A stretch of DNA of 32,207 bases. Origin: Heteroscillospira sp050252415. Its GTDB lineage: Bacteria; Bacillota; Clostridia; Oscillospirales; Oscillospiraceae. Position numbers and translations under genes: made by a program. The stretch lies in assembly GCA_050252415.1 (NCBI GenBank), contig JBFWKZ010000012.1, positions 1 through 32,207 on the forward strand. Direction: 5' to 3'. The notes beneath the pieces were generated by a model. The model did no database searches. It was not told the DNA's origin and was given only the letters and a program-made list of their open reading frames with translations. Positions 17,106 through 25,503 of this stretch are shown piece by piece (position 1 is the stretch's first letter; the number at the start of each line of letters is the position of its first letter).

Positions 17106-18307
17106 ATATCGTTCCCCGGCGGTAAAAACGGCAAACCAAGCCTTGCGCTGCTTGGTATATTTATGATACGGCGTTCCAGACTTTCCGCTGTCGAAAGATC
17201 CATCTGGGGGCAGTTTTGAAACATGGGCAATCGGTTCATTAACGTCCAGGCAGGGCGCGTCTTTATTCCCTGACGGTTCGTTTCCTCAAGAATCGAGTCG
17301 CGCAGCGCAGCATTTTCTTCCGACAATATCAGCGTATTAAGCCAGTAGTTGCTCTTTGCGTATGAGGGTTCCGTAAAAACACGAATCCCCGGTACACCGA
17401 TGAAGGCTTTTCGGTATTCTTCCGCCAGAGCCCGTTTTAGGCAGAGAAATTCTCCGATTTGCTCAAGCTGTGCGCAGCCAAGCGCCGCGTTAAGGTTCGG
17501 CATTCTGTAATTATAGCTGACCTCGTCGTGAACAAACGCCCAACGGTGCGGTAGCTTTGCCGTCGTCGTCAGGTGCTTTGCTTCCCTGTAAAGTTCTTCG
17601 TCGTCGGTCAGAATTGCACCTCCGCCGCCTGTAGTCACGATTTTGTTCCCGTTGAAGCTGAGAGCAGAGAGCTTCCCGAACCTGCCGGTATGGATGTTTT
17701 TATAATACGATCCTAGCGATTCGGCTGCGTCTTCAATCAGTGTCAATCCGTACTCATCGCAAATTTGAAAAAGCTGTTCCATATTCACCGGATGCCCGAA
17801 GGTATGCATGACAACCAGTATGCGGATCGGTCGATTCGTCAGTCTGTTATAGCAGATTCCGTTTTGCATCTTGGTTACTGTTTTCAAGTAGTTGCCCAAT
17901 TTACCGCCGTTGACCCCAAGCGAACCCATATCGCTGTCGACCAGATGTGGAACCGCGCCGCAGTAGCAAATGGCGTTTGCCGTCGCAACAAACGTCAAAG
18001 TGGGCATCAACACCTCGTCCCCTGGCCGCACTCCCGCTAATTTAAGGCAAATATGCAGTGCCGAAGTGCCGTTGACCACCGCCGCTGCAAATTTCGCTCC
18101 TGTAAACCGAGATAAGTCTGCTTCAAATTTACTAACGTATGAACCGACAGAGGAAACATAGCCGGAATCGAGACAGTCTTTCACATAATTCCATTCGAGC
18201 CCCGAAAAATACGGTTCATGCAGGGCTACCGGTTTCACCTCATTTGATAGCACTGTTTCCAGGATGGATGTAATTTCCTCTGGGTTTACTGTTTCATGCA
18301 TACTCAT
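17099..18307 (-). CDS. legC: PLP-dependent sugar aminotransferase (LegC family)
   Basis: 402 residues of the DegT/DnrJ/EryC1 fold. NGTSALHICLKLAGV is the cofactor phosphate region, IEDAAESLGS holds the PLP-ring aspartate (D193), and SFNGNKIVTTGGGG holds the Schiff-base lysine (K222). The enzyme adds the C4 amino group to the 4-keto sugar made by LegB, using glutamate. ATG 18307 overlaps the legB stop (ATGA), and the longer frame reading into legB is rejected. Length and a GlcNAc-pathway neighbour set match LegC rather than PseC, although the family contains many related sugar aminotransferases. Confidence 0.9.
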   Translation of the reverse strand: MSMHETVNPEEITSILETVLSNEVKPVALHEPYFSGLEWNYVKDCLDSGYVSSVGSYVSKFEADLSRFTGAKFAAAVVNGTSALHICLKLAGVRPGDEVLMPTLTFVATANAICYCGAVPHLVDSDMGSLGVNGGKLGNYLKTVTKMQNGICYNRLTNRPIRILVVMHTFGHPVNMEQLFQICDEYGLTLIEDAAESLGSYYKNIHTGRFGKLSALSFNGNKIVTTGGGGAILTDDEELYREAKHLTTTAKLPHRWAFVHDEVSYNYRMPNLNAALGCAQLEQIGEFLCLKRALAEEYRKAFIGVPGIRVFTEPSYAKSNYWLNTLILSEENAALRDSILEETNRQGIKTRPAWTLMNRLPMFQNCPQMDLSTAESLERRIINIPSSARLGLPFLPPGNDMP

Positions 18308-19314
18308 ACCACATACCCGCCTGTCTTGTACCGTTTCTGATTTTCCGCGTCTGAAAACCATTCCACAGTCAGCGCCAAGCCCTTTTTGAAACCCTCCAAT
18401 CCCCCGAATTCAGGTTCCCAGCAAAACAGCCGTTTGGCCTTGGCTGTATCCGCATACAGCCGCTGAACCTCGCTTTTTTCCGGCCTGATACGTTTTGCTT
18501 CCGCCGTCACTTCAACATCTACATTCATGACCTGAGCGATCATCCTGACCGTCTCACCGATGGAAATTTCAAAATTGCTTCCGATGTTGACGGCTTCGCC
18601 CAAAGCCTCGTCACAACTGGCAACCTCACAGAATCCCCTAACCGTGTCGCGTACAAAATTAAAATCCCTTGTAGGGGTAAGAGAGCCCAATTGAACTTTA
18701 CGCTTTCCCTGCACAATCTGGGTAATGATCGTTGGAATCACCGCACGGTTTGACTGACGGGGGCCATAGGTGTTAAAGGGGCGGATAATAGAAACGGGGG
18801 TGGAAAACGAACGATAATATGAAAGTGCAAGCTGGTCGGCCGCAATCTTTGAAGCAGCATACGGCGATTGCGCCTGCAGAGGGTGCGTTTCCGGGATAGG
18901 CACAAATTCCGCCGTTCCATACACCTCGCTTGTAGAGGTTTGTACAATTCGTTCAATTTCCAGCTCCCGCGCGGCCTGAAGTACATGAAGCGTCCCCTTT
19001 ACATTAGTGTCAATATACGCGTCCGGAGAATAATATGAAAAAGGTATTGCAACCAAAGCGGCCAAATGAAAAACTGCACTGCATCCCTGCAAAGCAGTCT
19101 TTACGCGGTAAGGGTCTCTGATGTCGCCCTGAAATATCTCAAGATTATCTTGAATTTCTTTGGGGGACTGTTCCAGCCATCCCCATGAATTGAACGAATT
19201 GTAATAAACAAAAGCACGAACTGAGCATCCTCTGCGAACCAGTTCCTCCGTCAGATGGGAGCCGATAAACCCGTCTGCACCGGTAACCAATACTTTTTTC
19301 CCGAAAAGATTCAT
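18304..19314 (-). CDS. legB: NDP-GlcNAc 4,6-dehydratase (LegB family)
   Basis: A 336-residue extended short-chain dehydrogenase with the NAD site TGADGFIGSHL (11-21), the STSEVYG motif and the catalytic YAASK (Y152, K156), plus RPFNTYGPRQ for substrate binding. It converts GDP-GlcNAc to the 4-keto-6-deoxy sugar, retaining configuration, the first committed step to legionaminic acid. It is the first gene of the right minus-strand unit, preceded by GGAGG. The divergent gap to the DUF4183 gene is about 220 bp and has only a weak promoter candidate (TTGATG-17-TAGAAA). UDP rather than GDP specificity cannot be excluded by sequence. Confidence 0.9.
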   Translation of the reverse strand: MNLFGKKVLVTGADGFIGSHLTEELVRRGCSVRAFVYYNSFNSWGWLEQSPKEIQDNLEIFQGDIRDPYRVKTALQGCSAVFHLAALVAIPFSYYSPDAYIDTNVKGTLHVLQAARELEIERIVQTSTSEVYGTAEFVPIPETHPLQAQSPYAASKIAADQLALSYYRSFSTPVSIIRPFNTYGPRQSNRAVIPTIITQIVQGKRKVQLGSLTPTRDFNFVRDTVRGFCEVASCDEALGEAVNIGSNFEISIGETVRMIAQVMNVDVEVTAEAKRIRPEKSEVQRLYADTAKAKRLFCWEPEFGGLEGFKKGLALTVEWFSDAENQKRYKTGGYVV

Positions 19315-19535
19315 GCTGCTGCCTCCATTGGTTCTGATTTTACCGTCATTGTTTTCTAATTTGTATTCATAATTTCATCAAAATAGACATATCCTGCTGA
19401 CATAAAAATCGCTGGATTGATTTTGTCATTCAGGTCAGAATCGCAAAATGATTATCAAAATTCTCAGCATATACGAACGCCCGGGATGTTTACTCCTGTT
19501 GAGCACAAAAATGCTGATTGTCCGAGGTGAACTTT

Positions 19536-20984
19536 GTGTCCAAACACAGTCCTTTCCTTATATGCAGACTGACCGACCAGTTCGGGAATTTGATTAGCCC
19601 ATACGAGCCAGGCGCCGTTACATATACTCTGATGCGTATCTGTGATGATAAACACTGGTCTGTTTCGATTTTGGGCTACATCGTCGTTTACGAAGACGAG
19701 GAAAAGATTTCGCCGCCGATTCCTTTTTGCATTATTTCATCTTTTTGTCTTACCGTCCCCAAAGCAAGTTCCGTTACTTTCCAGTTGATAAATTTTCATG
19801 TCTGGGCGATTTCCTGTCAGCATAAATGTACTTCAGAAGTTGGACAGATTAAGATTCTGATAAGTATAGAAACGTATGCTTCCTCGCAAAAAAAAACCGC
19901 TCTTCTGGTTCCCCGGGTTGATGAGAATCTTTGCGTAATAGGCAGTGCCTGCATCCATGCCGATCAGATATTTGACAGTACCCAAATCAGCAGCAAATAC
20001 TGTATTCTGTATAACGCCGGGCTGCGGGCTGAAGTATCTCAGTACGATGCCATTGCAGACGGAAAAAAACGTTGTTTCCGAAACAGTGATGAAAAAAAGG
20101 AGTATAGGGGCTTTGGAATTCTTTCTCCAGAGGAAGTTTCATACTATAATGTTTTTGTTAACGGTTTGCTGCAGCCAAAGAAGAACTACATTTTGAAAAA
20201 GGGCGAGCTGATATTCACAACACAAAACATCCCCTCTAAAGGCCAGACTGTTATCATACTGTTTGTCACTTGGAAAAACGCTAATTGGGAAACAGTGGAC
20301 TCAACTGAATGGCAATACAGCGTGATATCCGACGGTTTTAAGAAGATATATACGAATGAGGACGAATTGCCGGAATATAAAAGCCGTGGGATTCCTTCCC
20401 CTTATGAAGTCTCTTTTTTTAATCTTTATATCAACGGCGTTCTTCAGCCGAAAGCCAATTATTGCGTCAGGAAAGGCATGCTCAAATTGACCACCGAAGA
20501 CGTCCCCGCAAAGGGTGCGTTTGTCATTTTGGAATCTGTCGTTATCCGCGACCCGGAACGACGCCTTTTCCGAACACTCACTTCGTCTTATAATGCCTAT
20601 TCAAATGGCAGTAAAATCTATACCAATCAGGACGAAATAGCGATGTATGGTTTGGACGGAATTTCCAAACCAGGTTGTAATTCATACCAAAATTTGTTTA
20701 TAAATGGTATCATTCAGCCTCACAAAAATTATAGCGTTTATAAAAGCTGTTTGATCCTGGAAACCGAAGACAACCCAAGCGAGAACGATCCTATTACACT
20801 GCAGTCTGTCAGTAGCGTCCCTGCGGTACCCTGTTGTAAAACTCAATTTTCAGAAAAAGCTCTTGCCCACTGGGAAAAAATATATCATATCAGTAAATAT
20901 CTTGATGACTTTACTCAACATTCTGAAGATGATCCGTTTTCCGAAGAAGTTTCATTGAATAGTAGGGAAAAGAATATTCCTTGA
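19536..20984 (+). CDS. Protein with three DUF4183-like repeats, unknown function
   Basis: 482 residues starting at GTG 19536, chosen because GAGGTGA lies six bases upstream; earlier TTG/GTG codons lack a site. The N-terminal 160 residues are unfamiliar and cysteine-containing. Then three repeats of about 90 residues each carry a NVFVNGLLQPKKNY / NLYINGVLQPKANY / NLFINGIIQPHKNY motif and a preceding GI.SP or GISKP turn. These match the DUF4183 type of surface or spore-associated proteins. No signal peptide is seen. It is divergent from legB and is the last gene before tRNA-Ser. After the TGA stop the same frame continues 38 codons to 21101 with protein-like sequence, so the stop may be a recent truncation. 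Confidence 0.72.
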   Translation: MSKHSPFLICRLTDQFGNLISPYEPGAVTYTLMRICDDKHWSVSILGYIVVYEDEEKISPPIPFCIISSFCLTVPKASSVTFQLINFHVWAISCQHKCTSEVGQIKILISIETYASSQKKTALLVPRVDENLCVIGSACIHADQIFDSTQISSKYCILYNAGLRAEVSQYDAIADGKKRCFRNSDEKKEYRGFGILSPEEVSYYNVFVNGLLQPKKNYILKKGELIFTTQNIPSKGQTVIILFVTWKNANWETVDSTEWQYSVISDGFKKIYTNEDELPEYKSRGIPSPYEVSFFNLYINGVLQPKANYCVRKGMLKLTTEDVPAKGAFVILESVVIRDPERRLFRTLTSSYNAYSNGSKIYTNQDEIAMYGLDGISKPGCNSYQNLFINGIIQPHKNYSVYKSCLILETEDNPSENDPITLQSVSSVPAVPCCKTQFSEKALAHWEKIYHISKYLDDFTQHSEDDPFSEEVSLNSREKNIP

Positions 20985-21110
20985 ATTTGCACCGATATTT
21001 CTGAAAATTTAAGTAATATAAAAAATTTTGGCCACAAAAGCCGGGTCGATATTAATGCCAATAGAACCCGCCGAATTGCTGACACAGTTGATGGTGCATA
21101 AAAAAAGTAA

Positions 21111-21141
21111 AGCCCGCACAACATCTAATGTTGTGCGGGCT
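21111..21141 (-). terminator. Terminator of tRNA-Ser
   Basis: A perfect 14-bp stem (21111-21124 with 21128-21141, 3-nt loop) is followed on the minus strand by TTACTTTTTTT. It begins seven bases beyond the tRNA CCA end. On the plus strand there is no T run, but it may still protect the 3' end of the DUF4183 transcript. Confidence 0.88.
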
Positions 21142-21147
21142 TATGAT

Positions 21148-21240
21148 TGGCGGAGATGGAGAGATTCGAACTCTCGAGACCGTTTTGCGGCCTACACGAT
21201 TTCCAGTCGTGCGCCCTCGACCAAACTAGGCGACATCTCC
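21148..21240 (-). tRNA. tRNA-Ser (anticodon GGA)
   Basis: All elements of a class II tRNA are visible on the minus strand: acceptor GGAGATG pairing with CATCTCC, discriminator G and encoded CCA; anticodon stem CACGA/TCGTG with loop CTGGAAA giving anticodon GGA; a long variable arm with GGCCG/CGGTC; and a T arm GAGAG-TTCGAAT-CTCTC. The 3' 55 bases are duplicated at 259-313. The gene is intact and has a strong promoter about 110 bp upstream, so it is probably functional and serves as the attachment site of the segment to its left. Confidence 0.96.
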
Positions 21241-21352
21241 ATATATTTGCTCTACCAAAAAGCGATATTCAATTGTATCCATCAGAGGATTTGTATAATT
21301 TTCAATGATACATCTTCGGCCTAATCGCCACAGCAGTGTCGCCGACTGTGCT

Positions 21353-21381
21353 ATTATAAATCATGCCCTCTTCAAAGTCAA
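21353..21381 (-). promoter_or_regulatory. Sigma-A promoter for tRNA-Ser
   Basis: On the minus strand TTGACT (21376-21381) lies 17 bp before TATAAT (21353-21358), a near-consensus promoter. Transcription would start near 21346 and carry a leader of about 105 nt before the tRNA. Confidence 0.82.
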
Positions 21382-21392
21382 GCCAAAATTAA

Positions 21393-21421
21393 TTGTATTT
21401 TGCATATGTAAGTGGTATAAT
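21393..21421 (+). promoter_or_regulatory. Promoter for the 540-residue membrane protein gene
   Basis: TTGTAT (21393-21398), a 17-bp spacer and TATAAT (21416-21421) lie about 75 bp before the start codon, divergent from the tRNA promoter and only 12 bp from it. Confidence 0.75.
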
Positions 21422-21496
21422 GTAATAGTTAAATAATAACAATTTTACATGGAACAGAGACCGGGAACCTCATTTCTCCGGTTGGAAGGAGAGTCT

Positions 21497-23119
21497 ATGA
21501 GAAACAACAAGACAGTCCTGACCGCTGTTAAGCTGCTCATTACCGCCATCGTCGGCTTTATTTATTTTTATATAAAGCTGCCGGCAATCAATCTGCAGGA
21601 CAATGCTTTTTATACCTTTATCTTTATTCTCAGCGCCGTTTACTGCCTTATCTCAATCATATCTGTCGGCATATACCATGTTGAAAGCGTCGGCGAGCTC
21701 ATCGGAATTCTCAAGAAAAATGCCTTTATCCCAGCCGTCATCTGTGTGGCACTTCTCGCTCTGATGATATTTGGCTCGCTTATTTCCGCACCCATTTTCC
21801 GCGCCGGGGCCTACAACCGGCTGCTCACGGTCGAAAGCGGCGATTTTTCGTCTGAAGTCAAAGAAATTTCTTTTGATCAGATTCCCATGCTGGACGCGGC
21901 CAGCGCCGAAAAGCTTGGCGACCGTAAACTGGGCGAGCTCTCAGATATGGTCTCTCAGTTCGAGGTCGCAAACAACTATACCCAAATAAACTATAAGGGT
22001 CGGCCTGTTCGCGTCACACCGCTTATGTACGGCGATGTCATAAAATGGTTCAACAACCGTGCCGAGGGTACGCCGGCCTATCTTGTACTCGACATGGTCA
22101 CGCAAAATGTGGAGGTCGTTCGCCTTGACGACGGCATCAAATATTCCACTTACGAGCATTTTGGCCGCAACCTCTACCGCCATCTCCGTTTTAACTATCC
22201 CACCTTTATGTTTTATGGCACAAGCTTTGAGATTGACGACGACGGCACCCCATACTGGGTCTGTCCCAGGATGGTAAAAACCATAGGCCTCTTCGGCGGC
22301 CGTGATATAAACGGTGCCGTACTGGTAAACGCCATTACCGGAGAGAGTCAGTATTATGAGGATGTCCCCAACTGGGTCGACCGGGTATATTTTGCCGACC
22401 TTATCATGCAGCAATACGACTACCACGGTATGTATCAAAACGGCTTTATTAACTCCATTTTAGGCCAAAAGGGCGTCACCGTCACGACAGATGGTTACAA
22501 CTACCTTGCGATGGACGATGATGTCTATATGTATACCGGCGTCACTTCCGTCGGAGGCGACCAGTCCAACGTTGGATTTATCCTTACAAATCAGCGTACC
22601 AAAGAGACGCGGTACTACCCCAGCGCCGGAGCTACTGAGTACTCGGCAATGGGCAGCGCCGAGGGCGAGGTACAGCACCTGAAATATGACGCCACATTCC
22701 CGCTCCTTCTGAACATCAGCGACCAGCCCACCTATTTTATGGCCATGAAGGATGCGGCCGGACTCGTTAAGATGTACGCCATGGTCAATGTCCGGCAGTA
22801 TCAGATCGTCGCCGTCGGCAGCACTGTCGCCGAATGTGAGTCAAACTATATTCAAATGCTCAAGCAGGGCAATATCGTCAGCGGAGAGGCGGTGAACTCC
22901 AGCGAGGTTACCGGAGCGATAGCGGACATCCGTTCGGCTGTCATTGACGGCAACACGCAATACTTCATCCGTCTCCAGGATGAAGATTGGTATTATGTCA
23001 TCTCCGCTGCGGATAATGAACTGGCTGTCATTTTAAGTCCCGGCGACGGGATCAAGCTGAGCATTGGAACCGACGATGGTGAGCTGAGAAGCGCTTATTC
23101 CATCGCCCGCGCCGACTGA
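21497..23119 (+). CDS. Membrane-anchored protein of unknown function, 540 residues
   Basis: ATG 21497 follows GGAAGGAGAG at ideal spacing; a start 16 codons earlier has no site. The N-terminus has three hydrophobic segments (about residues 8-30, 38-60 and 77-100). A large, mostly soluble and presumably extracytoplasmic domain rich in beta-strand patterns follows (tyrosine- and aspartate-rich, with repeated GD and YxY elements). I recognise no named family and no catalytic motif. It is monocistronic, outside the tRNA-bracketed segment, and followed by structured intergenic DNA, so it looks like a core clostridial gene. A sensory or cell-envelope role would be a guess. Confidence 0.85.
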   Translation: MRNNKTVLTAVKLLITAIVGFIYFYIKLPAINLQDNAFYTFIFILSAVYCLISIISVGIYHVESVGELIGILKKNAFIPAVICVALLALMIFGSLISAPIFRAGAYNRLLTVESGDFSSEVKEISFDQIPMLDAASAEKLGDRKLGELSDMVSQFEVANNYTQINYKGRPVRVTPLMYGDVIKWFNNRAEGTPAYLVLDMVTQNVEVVRLDDGIKYSTYEHFGRNLYRHLRFNYPTFMFYGTSFEIDDDGTPYWVCPRMVKTIGLFGGRDINGAVLVNAITGESQYYEDVPNWVDRVYFADLIMQQYDYHGMYQNGFINSILGQKGVTVTTDGYNYLAMDDDVYMYTGVTSVGGDQSNVGFILTNQRTKETRYYPSAGATEYSAMGSAEGEVQHLKYDATFPLLLNISDQPTYFMAMKDAAGLVKMYAMVNVRQYQIVAVGSTVAECESNYIQMLKQGNIVSGEAVNSSEVTGAIADIRSAVIDGNTQYFIRLQDEDWYYVISAADNELAVILSPGDGIKLSIGTDDGELRSAYSIARAD

Positions 23120-23137
23120 TTGATACAGCAAAATGCA

Positions 23138-23170
23138 CTAAAAAGCTGCGGCTATTAACAAGCCGCAGCT
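23138..23170 (-). terminator. Terminator for the coaW-side transcript
   Basis: AGCTGCGGCT (23144-23153) pairs with AGCCGCAGCT (23161-23170), followed on the minus strand by TTTTTAG. It may serve the minus-strand genes and also stop the convergent 540-residue protein gene. Confidence 0.65.
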
Positions 23171-23234
23171 AAGCGTACCGACGGTATTGGCACGTTTTAT
23201 CCCATACCCTTCATAAGCATCCCGGTTTCGCCGT

Positions 23235-23270
23235 ATGTGCGGCGGGTCGGGGTGTTTTTCCGCCGCACAT
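23235..23270. repeat. GC-rich stem-loop in convergent gap
   Basis: ATGTGCGGCGG (23235-23245) pairs perfectly with CCGCCGCACAT (23260-23270) around a 14-nt loop ending in T5. With no T run after the stem it is not a standard terminator. It may be a dispersed palindrome of REP type. The remainder of 23120-23345 shows no gene. Confidence 0.5.
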
Positions 23271-23345
23271 GTCGCCGGAAAAACAGATTAATATGTTATT
23301 TTAATAAAACTTAGACGAAACTTTATTACAGTTGGACTGCACCTA

Positions 23346-24185
23346 TTAATAAACCACAGTTTTTATTTCGTTTTTATGTGCCGCAATAGCGCCCAGTGCC
23401 GTTGCGAAGGCGGGGTTTTCCGGTATCATAAAGTGCATACCGTAAAACTCACCCAGCTGCCGGAAAATTTGCCCTGTCTGCGGGATTGCGGCAAGCGTGC
23501 CCGTCAGTACCGCATCTTTTATCGGCGTATTCTGACAGGCAAACGTTGCAACCTTACAGATCGTTTGAAACACCATATTGATAAGCCCCAGAGCGATATC
23601 TCCCCTTGTCGGCATACTGTCAAGCTTTCCAAAGTTGGATGCCGTGAGCCACAGCGGAAGCGTATCCGTTTCCCGGCAGCAGATATCACGCACCATCAAA
23701 TCGACGCCTCCAAGCCGTCCTGTCTCCGCCAGGTCAGCTATGGCATAGACATTACTCTCGTTAAGCAGCATCATTCCAAGTCCGCAGAGGGTCCCGCCGC
23801 CAAGACCGCTGCCGCCTATATGCCGGTGCATACTGCCTTTCGACATCACAAGCGCCGTCCCAGTCCCCATACTGACGACCAGAGCTTCATCCAGCCCGGA
23901 GGCGGCGAGCCCGCCAAATCCGATGGCCTCAAACTCGGATATTTTATAGGTCGGCACACTATGGATATTCCCGGAAAAGTAGGAGGCTCCAACCCCCGTC
24001 AGGATGATTTTATCGACATCAGTCCAACTGAGTCTATTTTTTTCGAAAAACGCATCCAGAGCACTGGATACGGATTCAACCTGATTTTTTCCCGAATCGA
24101 TCTGATAAGCACCAATTGTTTTGTCTTTTTCGTCGCAGGCGACGAGCTTTGTCGTCGAACCCCCGACATCAACTCCGATTACCAC
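23346..24185 (-). CDS. coaW: Type II pantothenate kinase
   Basis: A 279-residue ASKHA-fold kinase with the phosphate-binding GVDVGGSTTKL (4-14), a VVSMGTGTALV adenosine-side loop and GGSGLGGGTLCGLG. The pattern and length match type II pantothenate kinases of Firmicutes, which phosphorylate pantothenate with ATP as the first step of coenzyme A synthesis and usually escape CoA feedback. The start is GTG 24185, preceded by AAGGTGG in the 27-bp gap after the flavodiiron gene, so both are probably co-transcribed. BadF-type activators share the fold, but the size and motif spacing favour the kinase. Confidence 0.85.
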   Translation of the reverse strand: MVIGVDVGGSTTKLVACDEKDKTIGAYQIDSGKNQVESVSSALDAFFEKNRLSWTDVDKIILTGVGASYFSGNIHSVPTYKISEFEAIGFGGLAASGLDEALVVSMGTGTALVMSKGSMHRHIGGSGLGGGTLCGLGMMLLNESNVYAIADLAETGRLGGVDLMVRDICCRETDTLPLWLTASNFGKLDSMPTRGDIALGLINMVFQTICKVATFACQNTPIKDAVLTGTLAAIPQTGQIFRQLGEFYGMHFMIPENPAFATALGAIAAHKNEIKTVVY

Positions 24186-24212
24186 TGTGGTTTGACCACC
24201 TTACATATAGTT

Positions 24213-25376
24213 TTATTTGAGTATTTCCTCCGCCATAGCCTCCATCGCTTCAATATCTTTTGCTCTCATGACACTGCGAATACTAACCATCGGCTCGGTT
24301 ATCTCAATATTTTTCATGCTCTCAAAATAAGCGCGCATGAGTTTCCCGGACGCGGGCGCCCAGGAACCGTTTTCAATAATACCGACGCGGCGGCAGCGGT
24401 ATGTCTTTATCTTTAAATGGTAGAGAAAATCCTCCATTACCGGAAACAGGTTACCGTCATAGGTTGGACTTGCGACCACCAATTTATCGTAGCGAAACGC
24501 ATCCTCAACCGCTTTAGCTATATCACTGCGCGCAAGATCGGTTACGATGACTCTTTTGGCGCCCTTCGTTTTGAGTATCTCGGCAAATTTTTTTATGGCT
24601 TCTCGTGTATTGCCGTGCATGGAGGCATAGGCAATCAGTACGCCCTCATCTTCCGGTTCATAACGGCTCCAAACCCTATATTTACCGATGTAGTAGTCAA
24701 TATTCCCCTTAAGTATGGGACCATGCAAAGAACATATCATACGGATTTCAAGCCCTGCAAGCTTTTTAAAAAGCGACTGCACCTGCGCACCGTATTTTCC
24801 CACAATGTTCATGTAATAACGGCGTGCCTCATCCGTCCAGTCTTCATCCGTATCCAGCGTACCGAACTTGCCAAAAGCATCTGCTGAAAAGAGCACTTTA
24901 TCAACATCATCATAGGCCACCATAACTTCCGGCCAATGTATCATCGGCGCCATGAAAAATGTGAGGGTATGCCGCCCCAGGCAAAGCGTATCGCGATCTT
25001 TTACCCCAACGGTACGGCCTTCCACATCAAAATCAAAAAATTGCGGCAGCATAGAAACCGCCTTTGCACTGGCGACCAGCTTTACTTCAGGATATCTTTC
25101 CATAAAGTATCCGATATTTCCGGCATGATCCGGTTCAATATGCAAGCTGATGAGGAAGTCGGGTTCCCTGCCGTCAAGAGCGCTTTCAAGATTTTTGATC
25201 CATGCATCGGTTTCGCGTTTGTCAACCGTATCCAGTACGGCTATTTTATCATCTATAATTATATACGAATTATATGATATCCCGTTCGGCACGGCATACT
25301 GCCCTTCAAACAGGTCAATAGTCTTATCATCCACACCGATATAGCGGATGGAAGTTGAAATATTTGTGTCTTTCAT
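24213..25376 (-). CDS. fprA: Flavodiiron protein (FprA family, A-type flavoprotein)
   Basis: 387 residues: an N-terminal metallo-beta-lactamase-like domain with the diiron ligand set HIEPDH (H79, E81, D83), H147, D166 and H218, then a C-terminal flavodoxin domain with the FMN loop YASMHGNTREA (250-260). Family members reduce oxygen to water or nitric oxide to nitrous oxide and protect anaerobes. All expected ligands are present. It is preceded by GGAGGG and a TTGATT-16-TAAAAT promoter and followed by coaW. Typical length and no fusion to rubredoxin, so electrons would come from a separate donor. Confidence 0.93.
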   Translation of the reverse strand: MKDTNISTSIRYIGVDDKTIDLFEGQYAVPNGISYNSYIIIDDKIAVLDTVDKRETDAWIKNLESALDGREPDFLISLHIEPDHAGNIGYFMERYPEVKLVASAKAVSMLPQFFDFDVEGRTVGVKDRDTLCLGRHTLTFFMAPMIHWPEVMVAYDDVDKVLFSADAFGKFGTLDTDEDWTDEARRYYMNIVGKYGAQVQSLFKKLAGLEIRMICSLHGPILKGNIDYYIGKYRVWSRYEPEDEGVLIAYASMHGNTREAIKKFAEILKTKGAKRVIVTDLARSDIAKAVEDAFRYDKLVVASPTYDGNLFPVMEDFLYHLKIKTYRCRRVGIIENGSWAPASGKLMRAYFESMKNIEITEPMVSIRSVMRAKDIEAMEAMAEEILK

Positions 25377-25424
25377 AGGCGTCCCTCCATGAATTTATTC
25401 ATTATTAATAAAAATAATATCAAT

Positions 25425-25452
25425 ATTTTATCATAGTTTTCCCTGGAATCAA
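25425..25452 (-). promoter_or_regulatory. Promoter for fprA-coaW
   Basis: On the minus strand TTGATT (25447-25452), a 16-bp spacer and TAAAAT (25425-25430) lie about 50 bp before the fprA start in an AT-rich gap. Confidence 0.6.
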
Positions 25453-25503
25453 GAGAAAATATTAACATATTTCTATTTTTATGAATGGCAGTCAAGTGAT
25501 ATG

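Noticed and set aside
20982..20984. UGA recoding (selenocysteine or tryptophan)
   Set aside because: TGA is used as an ordinary stop by several intact genes here and no SECIS-like element is seen.
314..21147. Integrase or relaxase within the bracketed segment
   Set aside because: I looked for tyrosine or serine recombinase, transposase and mobilisation motifs in the translated frames and found none.
23376..24416. Plus-strand ORF of 346 residues
   Set aside because: It is antisense to coaW and fprA, both with full motif sets; no ribosome binding site or family.
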